A DNA stretch of 5,279 nucleotides. Origin: an uncultured Caulobacterales bacterium. GTDB taxonomy: Bacteria > Pseudomonadota > Alphaproteobacteria > Caulobacterales > Maricaulaceae. Of this stretch, positions 1-3,782 are shown piece after piece (positions within the stretch are counted from its first letter, which is position 1; each line of letters opens with the position of its first letter). The stretch spans positions 1-5,279 of the forward strand of contig CALLME010000219.1 of the NCBI GenBank assembly GCA_938007945.1, in the 5' to 3' direction. Below the pieces are notes generated by a model. That model saw only the letters and a program-made list of their open reading frames with translations. It ran no database searches and was not told the origin of the DNA. The translations under genes were made by a program, and so were the position numbers.

Positions 1-20
1 AAAAGTTGAATCGCGTTGAA

Positions 21-37
21 TTGGCGCGAGTTTTGCA
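21..37 (+). promoter_or_regulatory. Probable sigma-54 (RpoN) -24/-12 promoter
   Basis: The bases TTGGCGCG-AGTT-TTGCA match the sigma-54 consensus TTGGCACG-N4-TTGCA at 12 of 13 defined positions. The invariant GG (23-24) and GC (35-36) are separated by exactly ten bases, as the family requires. The element is on the coding strand and ends 39 bases before the ATG of the secreted-protein gene. Transcription would start near 47-49, giving a leader of about 30 bases that contains the ribosome binding site. No convincing sigma-70-type -35/-10 pair is visible in 1-76. Sigma-54 promoters need an enhancer-binding activator, usually bound about 100 bases or more upstream, so its site would lie outside this window. 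The sequence match is seen directly; use in the cell is inferred. Confidence 0.72.
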
Positions 38-62
38 GTCAGTCTTACGCAAACAACATTTG

Positions 63-71
63 AAAGGTGGG
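63..71 (+). promoter_or_regulatory. Ribosome binding site of the secreted-protein gene
   Basis: AGGTGG (65-70) matches the AGGAGG Shine-Dalgarno core at five of six bases and stands six bases before the ATG at 77. It supports that ATG as the start, as does the signal peptide that begins there. Confidence 0.8.
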
Positions 72-76
72 TAAAC

Positions 77-1726
77 ATGTTCTCCCGTACTCTTACAGCC
101 GTCACAGCCATCAGCACGGCCACACTCTTATCCACAACAGCCTTTGCGGGTTGTGGAAGCACATGTGCTACAAGCTCTCATGGCCACAATAGCCATCACA
201 GCTCTAGCCACCTTGCAGGCGGCAGCTACAGCTCACCCTCATATTCAACATCAACGACATCGTCTTACGGAAGCGCGTCATCTTATGGTGGCACAGCCAA
301 TTGCCCGTCTGGCACATCTATGCAGTCTGACGGGACCTGCCTTGCAGGTAGCAGCTACGGCCTAGGGAGCTCATCATCAATGGGCAGTTCCTCAATGGGC
401 AGCACAACATACTCAACTGGTAGCAGCTATGACGCAGGTTCGATTAACAGCCAACTCAGCGCAATGGGGTCTTCAACATCAGTTGGCTCTAGCTATACTA
501 TGCCAGCGAGTTCTGTGACGCTTCCGACAACTTACAGCGCGTCATCAACAACGCCTGCATATGGGTCAACGTCAACATATTCGTCGTCACCATCATATTC
601 ATCAGCACCAAGCTATTCTGCGCCTTCATACAGTGCACCATCATATGACGCCCCAAGCTATGCGGCCCCAAGCTATGCGGCCCCATCATATGACGCGCCG
701 ACATATGCCGCGCCGAGCTATTCTAACCCGACGACGGTTATCAGCGGTGCAGGCAATGGCAGCTCAGCAGGGTCAGCAAGCTATTCAAGCGGCGTTGGTG
801 GCTCATATTCTAGCGGCTCATCAATGGGCGGCGGTGTGAGTTATTCAAGCGGTGTTAACGGCGGGAATGCTGGTACAACAGTGACCAGCAACGGCACAGG
901 CAGCTATACAATTTCAACAGGTGGCAGCACGAATTATGTGTCATCTAATGGCTCAGGCGTGACTTACACTTCTGGCCAAGACTATAATGGCGGTTCCGTA
1001 CCATCCCTTAGCTCACGCTTCTCTGGCGCGGGCGGGGGATATATCTCTGGCGGCACGTCAACAAATGGCGGTTATGCAGGTGGGTCTGGCGATATGTCAG
1101 TCACAAATTCTGGCAGCGGTTCAGTGTCTGCGACGTACACAGACAATAGCTCAAACAGCTACACAAACACGAACATCACAGTCGTGCCGTTCTCAACAGG
1201 TGACAGCGCGCCCCTTACCTCAAACTATACAGTGCCAGGTCTAGGTGCGTCAGAATCTCTAACGCCGACATCATGCCCTGTCAGTGTTTACAACCCAACG
1301 GGCGCAAAAGTGCTCGGCTGTTACAGCGTCTCGCGTCCGAAAACAGTCACGAATTATACACGCGTCGTACGTCCAGTCATTTATGTCCGCTACCCTGTCC
1401 CGACACCTGTGCCATACACAGTCAACGTGCCATATCCAGTACGCGTTAACGGCTTCCACGGGGGCGGTTTCCACCACGGCGGCTTTGGTCATCACGGTGG
1501 TTTTGGACACCATGGCGGTTTCGGCCATAATGGCGGCGTCATCGGCGCAGTCGGTCACGGAGTTGGCGGCGTTATTGGCGGAGTAGGCGCACTTGGTGGC
1601 GGCCTCATTAACGGTGTTGGTAACGGCGTCGGCGCACTTGGTGGCGCAGTCTTTGGTGGCGGCTATGGCCGCTGCGCTAGTGGCGGAAATTCACGCTATG
1701 GCAATGCCTATCCAGGTAGCTGCTAA
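77..1726 (+). CDS. Secreted Ser/Gly/Tyr-rich low-complexity mosaic protein, function unknown
   Basis: I do not recognise a named family. Residues 1-24 form a Sec signal peptide (R4, hydrophobic core, A-F-A before G25). Then follow: a Cys/His cluster (C26, C30, H35-H45); Ser/Tyr/Gly-rich sequence to about 170 holding a C76-P-S-G-T...D-G-T-C88 motif; eight tandem APSY-type pentapeptides (176-215); Gly/Ser/Tyr/Asn/Thr sequence to about 365 with three SYSSG copies; a more ordered part with C400 and C415; a Pro/Val/Tyr segment (439-457); a His/Gly/Phe repeat (466-483); a glycine-zipper-like stretch (487-529); and a tail with C533 and terminal C549. The mature chain has eight cysteines, allowing disulfides. 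No transmembrane anchor, LPXTG or enzyme motif is visible. It appears to be a single-gene unit: sigma-54 promoter before it, tandem stops (TAA TAG) and a hairpin after it. An extracellular structural, adhesive or matrix role is inferred only. Confidence 0.9.
   Translation: MFSRTLTAVTAISTATLLSTTAFAGCGSTCATSSHGHNSHHSSSHLAGGSYSSPSYSTSTTSSYGSASSYGGTANCPSGTSMQSDGTCLAGSSYGLGSSSSMGSSSMGSTTYSTGSSYDAGSINSQLSAMGSSTSVGSSYTMPASSVTLPTTYSASSTTPAYGSTSTYSSSPSYSSAPSYSAPSYSAPSYDAPSYAAPSYAAPSYDAPTYAAPSYSNPTTVISGAGNGSSAGSASYSSGVGGSYSSGSSMGGGVSYSSGVNGGNAGTTVTSNGTGSYTISTGGSTNYVSSNGSGVTYTSGQDYNGGSVPSLSSRFSGAGGGYISGGTSTNGGYAGGSGDMSVTNSGSGSVSATYTDNSSNSYTNTNITVVPFSTGDSAPLTSNYTVPGLGASESLTPTSCPVSVYNPTGAKVLGCYSVSRPKTVTNYTRVVRPVIYVRYPVPTPVPYTVNVPYPVRVNGFHGGGFHHGGFGHHGGFGHHGGFGHNGGVIGAVGHGVGGVIGGVGALGGGLINGVGNGVGALGGAVFGGGYGRCASGGNSRYGNAYPGSC
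602..721 (+). repeat. Eight tandem 15-bp units encoding (S/A/D)-A-P-(S/T)-Y
   Basis: Residues 176-215 of the secreted protein are eight uninterrupted pentapeptides: SAPSY, SAPSY, SAPSY, DAPSY, AAPSY, AAPSY, DAPTY, AAPSY. At the DNA level the units vary at several positions (Ser as TCA or AGC, Ala as GCA, GCC or GCG, Pro as CCA, CCT, CCC or CCG). The repeat is therefore mainly conserved in protein, which points to selection on the peptide rather than a fresh slippage expansion. Two adjacent copies (AAPSY at 196-205) are nearly identical in DNA and may be a recent duplication. Confidence 0.92.
1472..1525 (+). repeat. Three tandem 18-bp units encoding H-H-G-G-F-G
   Basis: Residues 466-483 read HHGGFG three times in a row, followed by a degenerate H-N-G-G copy (484-487) and preceded by a related G-F-H-G-G-G-F. 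Third codon positions differ between copies (CAC/CAT, GGC/GGT, TTT/TTC). Paired histidines at a regular six-residue spacing in a flexible Gly/Phe background could bind divalent metals. That is an inference from composition, not from a known domain. Confidence 0.9.
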
Positions 1727-1761
1727 TAGCCTTATATTTACCTGAATGGCTAATAGGGAAA

Positions 1762-1792
1762 GAAAACCCTCTCACTTAGTGGGAGGGTTTTT
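1762..1792. terminator. Rho-independent terminator, probably bidirectional
   Basis: The arms ACCCTCTCAC (1766-1775) and GTGGGAGGGT (1779-1788) pair over ten base pairs with one T-G wobble and a three-base TTA loop. The right arm runs into a T tract (1788-1792), and the left arm is preceded by an A tract (1763-1766) that becomes a T tract on the minus strand. It lies 36 bases after the stop of the plus-strand secreted-protein gene and 24 bases after the pyrF stop on the minus strand. It is thus well placed to end both convergent transcripts. Confidence 0.88.
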
Positions 1793-1815
1793 GCTATTGC
1801 GTCATATGTTTTCGG

Positions 1816-2511
1816 TTATTTGCCTGCGATATTGGCGAGCACAGCTTGCGCACCTTCGGCAGGGTCCTTGGCTTTCGTGATAGGACGCCCAACAACCAAA
1901 TGGCTCGCGCCGCTTTCAAGCGCGTCAAATGGGGTCGCAATGCGTTTCTGATCCCCTGCATCTCCGCCAGGAAGTCGCACACCTGGTGTCACGATAAGGA
2001 ATTCATCTGGTACGACCGCGCGTATCTCTCCCGCTTCAAGCGGGCTACACACAACGCCGTCCATACCCGCCTCGACCGCTTGACGGACGCGCCGCATGAC
2101 GAGATCGCGAGCACTGTCGTGATAGCCAATCTCTTCAAGTGCTTGTTTATCGAGCGAGGTCAAAACTGTCACGCCAATGACCTTAAGGTCGCTGTCACCA
2201 CGCCCTTTTACAGCAGCCCGCATGACGTCCGGCCGCGCGTGAACGGTCAGAATATCGCCGCCAAGCCTTGCGACAGAGCGCGTGGCTTTCTCAACAGTTG
2301 CGTCAATATCGTGAAATTTAAAATCATAGAACACGTTCTTGCCCATGGCTTTCAGCTCAGCGCCAAGCTGCGTCCCGCCGAGAGGAAGAAGTTGCAAACC
2401 GATTTTATAGCTCACAATTTGCTCGCCTAAGCGGACCACCATATCGCGCGCTTCCTCAATTGAGGGCAGGTCAAGCGCGACGTAGAGGCGGGGGTCAGCG
2501 GCATAGCTCAT
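1816..2511 (-). CDS. pyrF: Orotidine 5'-phosphate decarboxylase
   Basis: Cytosolic enzyme that decarboxylates orotidine monophosphate to UMP, the last step of de novo pyrimidine synthesis. The 231-residue length is normal for the bacterial short-type enzyme. Visible signatures: V-A-L-D at 11-14 (D14); K36 in S-Y-K-I-G-L; the catalytic array D63-F-K65-F-H-D68-I; T72 in D-A-T-V; V-H-A at 90-92; G-V-T-V-L-T-S at 113-119; T-P-G-V-R at 175-179 with the following G-D-Q; and the phosphate-binding V-G-R-P-I at 207-211 (R209). All catalytic residues I can place are intact; the common P-N after the D-I is D-A here. The start is ATG, with A-A-G-G-G-A seven bases upstream inside the preceding SDR gene. 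Its ATG overlaps that gene's TGA (ATGA), so it is probably translated by coupling. It ends before the shared terminator. Confidence 0.96.
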   Translation of the reverse strand: MSYAADPRLYVALDLPSIEEARDMVVRLGEQIVSYKIGLQLLPLGGTQLGAELKAMGKNVFYDFKFHDIDATVEKATRSVARLGGDILTVHARPDVMRAAVKGRGDSDLKVIGVTVLTSLDKQALEEIGYHDSARDLVMRRVRQAVEAGMDGVVCSPLEAGEIRAVVPDEFLIVTPGVRLPGGDAGDQKRIATPFDALESGASHLVVGRPITKAKDPAEGAQAVLANIAGK

Positions 2512-3350
2512 GACTTTGTCCCTTTGCGGATTTTATTGGAATTCTTCGCCATAAGATTTTGCGCCGTAGATGCTGGAAGTATTTTCGCGAGGGCTGCGAT
2601 CGACTTATTTGCCCCGCCAGGAATAAAGACAGCCCGTCCGCGTTCGCAGGCTTCGACGCCCATTTCAGCGCACTCCTCCGCCTCCATCCACATCCAATCA
2701 GGCAGCTTAGACACGCCGTCACGCGTACCGTTCACATCATGAAATTCGGAATAGGTGAAGCCAGGGCAAAGCGCGGTAACGTTGACGCCTGTGCCGTCCA
2801 ACTCCATCGACAGGCTTTCTGAGAATTTGATGAGAAAACTCTTCACGGCGGCATAAAGTGTATGGCCATTAGAGCCAGGAAGATGCCCCGCAAGGCTTGC
2901 AACATTAATTACACGTCCAAAGCCACGCGCTTTCATATCTGGCAAAACGGCGCGCGCAAGCTCACACGGCGCGGTCAGCATTAGTTGAATGAATTTGCCG
3001 TGGTCTTCCCAAGGGCTATCTAGATAAGCGCCTGGATGGCCATAGCCTGCATTATTAACCAGCCCGTCAATCTGGATGCCCTTTTTATAAATGCGCACCA
3101 TCAAATCTTTCGTCGCGTCGATATCAAATAAGTCACTCGTAAAGATATGGCTCGTCGTGCCATGAGCCGCTTTCAACTCTGTTGCGAGTTCAACCATAGG
3201 CTCTTCACGACGCGCGACCAAGGCAAGGTTCCAACCGCGTGCCGCATATTCGCGCGCTATCGCGGCGCCAATTCCCGCAGACGCGCCTGTGATGAGACAA
3301 GTCGGTGTGACTTTTTCTGATATCTTTGTTTTCGCCATGGTGTGTCTCAA
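2508..3350 (-). CDS. Short-chain dehydrogenase/reductase (SDR), NADP(H)-type, substrate unknown
   Basis: Classical-type SDR (COG0300-like) of 280 residues if the TTG start is used. A Rossmann fold is shown by T-G-A-S-A-G-I-G (21-28), N-N-A-G (99-102), S152 in V-A-S-L-A-G, Y166-x3-K170, and P196-G after the sixth strand. Basic residues R47-R48 after the second strand favour NADP(H). The C-terminal part (about 222-265), with E-C-A-E...G-R-A-V-F-I-P-G-G...I-L-P, is typical of the DltE/YqjQ-like group. Oddly, the position of the usual tetrad Asn in 'N-L-T-A' is Met (M124 in Q-L-M-L-T-A). It is first in a two-gene unit with pyrF, overlapping it by four bases. The family acts on steroids, fatty acyl groups, sugars and aldehydes; nothing here picks a substrate. 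The protein appears cytosolic, with no signal or membrane segment. Confidence 0.92.
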   Translation of the reverse strand: MRHTMAKTKISEKVTPTCLITGASAGIGAAIAREYAARGWNLALVARREEPMVELATELKAAHGTTSHIFTSDLFDIDATKDLMVRIYKKGIQIDGLVNNAGYGHPGAYLDSPWEDHGKFIQLMLTAPCELARAVLPDMKARGFGRVINVASLAGHLPGSNGHTLYAAVKSFLIKFSESLSMELDGTGVNVTALCPGFTYSEFHDVNGTRDGVSKLPDWMWMEAEECAEMGVEACERGRAVFIPGGANKSIAALAKILPASTAQNLMAKNSNKIRKGTKS

Positions 3351-3356
3351 ATGAAT

Positions 3357-3361
3357 TCCTC
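3357..3361 (-). promoter_or_regulatory. Ribosome binding site favouring a TTG start for the SDR gene
   Basis: On the minus strand GAGGA (3361 down to 3357) stands six bases before the TTG at 3350-3348, an ideal spacing. The in-frame ATG four codons later (3338-3336) is 18 bases from this site and has only a weak GAG at seven bases. Ribosome binding therefore favours TTG (protein beginning M-R-H-T-M-A-K), although an ATG start (M-A-K-T-K) remains possible and would change only four residues. Confidence 0.6.
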
Positions 3362-3410
3362 AAAAGTCTGGCTTTGAGATAACGAAGCCCCACCTGATTT
3401 GCAATGCCGA

Positions 3411-3438
3411 TTGGATTGAAGCGCGCTTATCCGATAAT
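3411..3438 (+). promoter_or_regulatory. Possible sigma-70-type promoter of the small lipoprotein gene
   Basis: TTGGAT (3411-3416; four of six matches to TTGACA) is followed after 16 bases by GATAAT (3433-3438; five of six matches to TATAAT). Transcription would begin near 3445, about 30 bases before the ATG at 3477. Alphaproteobacterial housekeeping promoters often deviate from the enteric consensus, so this is tentative. No comparable pair was found on the minus strand for the divergent SDR gene. Confidence 0.35.
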
Positions 3439-3476
3439 TAATTTGTGCAATTGTGACGTCGCGTTAAAACTTAAGA

Positions 3477-3761
3477 ATGAAAATATTGACCAGAGCCTTT
3501 CTTACATCAATCGCAGTAATTGGCCTTGGCGCCTGTGAAACTATTAATGAGGACCGCTTTGCCAGTGTTGCGTGTAATGATTTAAAGCAGCTTATGGCGG
3601 CTGAGAACTTGGCCGCCCTCAGCCAGACGCCAGAGACAGGGCTTTACCGCACCCGCAATGATCGCGAAAATCGTGACGCTTTGAATGTTCTAGATATGTC
3701 GGACAAAGATCGTAAACGCCAAGCTGAACTTCGCGCCGCTTACCGCAATAACTGCAAATAA
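3477..3761 (+). CDS. Small putative lipoprotein, unknown function
   Basis: A 94-residue protein with a type II signal sequence: K2 and R6, then a hydrophobic stretch, then the lipobox L17-G-A-C20. Processing would leave a lipidated C20 followed by E21; with no Asp at +2, outer-membrane placement is expected but not certain. The mature part is about 75 residues, polar, highly charged and mostly helical in appearance. A K/R/D/E-rich segment (about 58-90) ends in Y-R-N-N-C-K. Two further cysteines, C33 and C93, could form a disulfide across the mature protein. I recognise no domain. The ATG has only a weak upstream purine run (TTAAGA directly before it), so translation may be modest; the next Met (M40) would lose the signal, so this start is preferred. 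It diverges from the SDR gene and converges with the mscS-type gene. Confidence 0.78.
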   Translation: MKILTRAFLTSIAVIGLGACETINEDRFASVACNDLKQLMAAENLAALSQTPETGLYRTRNDRENRDALNVLDMSDKDRKRQAELRAAYRNNCK

Positions 3762-3782
3762 ATCGTTTTTCGAACTAGGCTA

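Noticed and set aside
498..704. Minus-strand and plus-strand alternative frames rich in His, Met and Gln across the repeat region
   Set aside because: They arise because the 15-base repeat keeps other frames open; only the long frame has a signal peptide and ribosome site.
602..721. Short tandem repeats as a possible CRISPR or noncoding array
   Set aside because: The units are contiguous, 15 bases long, without spacers, vary at third codon positions and are in frame within the secreted protein.
1846..2430. A 194-codon open frame on the plus strand opposite pyrF
   Set aside because: It is fully antisense to a confidently identified pyrF, has no signal, domain or good ribosome site, and its composition is that of a reverse-frame shadow.
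3375..3404. TTGCAA plus a downstream AT-rich hexamer on the minus strand as the SDR promoter
   Set aside because: The only hexamers at suitable spacing (TTATCT, GTTATC) match the -10 consensus at two of six positions, too poor to report.
3530..3545. TTGGCGCC-like sequence inside the lipoprotein gene as another sigma-54 site
   Set aside because: No GC of a -12 element follows at the needed ten-base spacing, and the site encodes the lipobox region.
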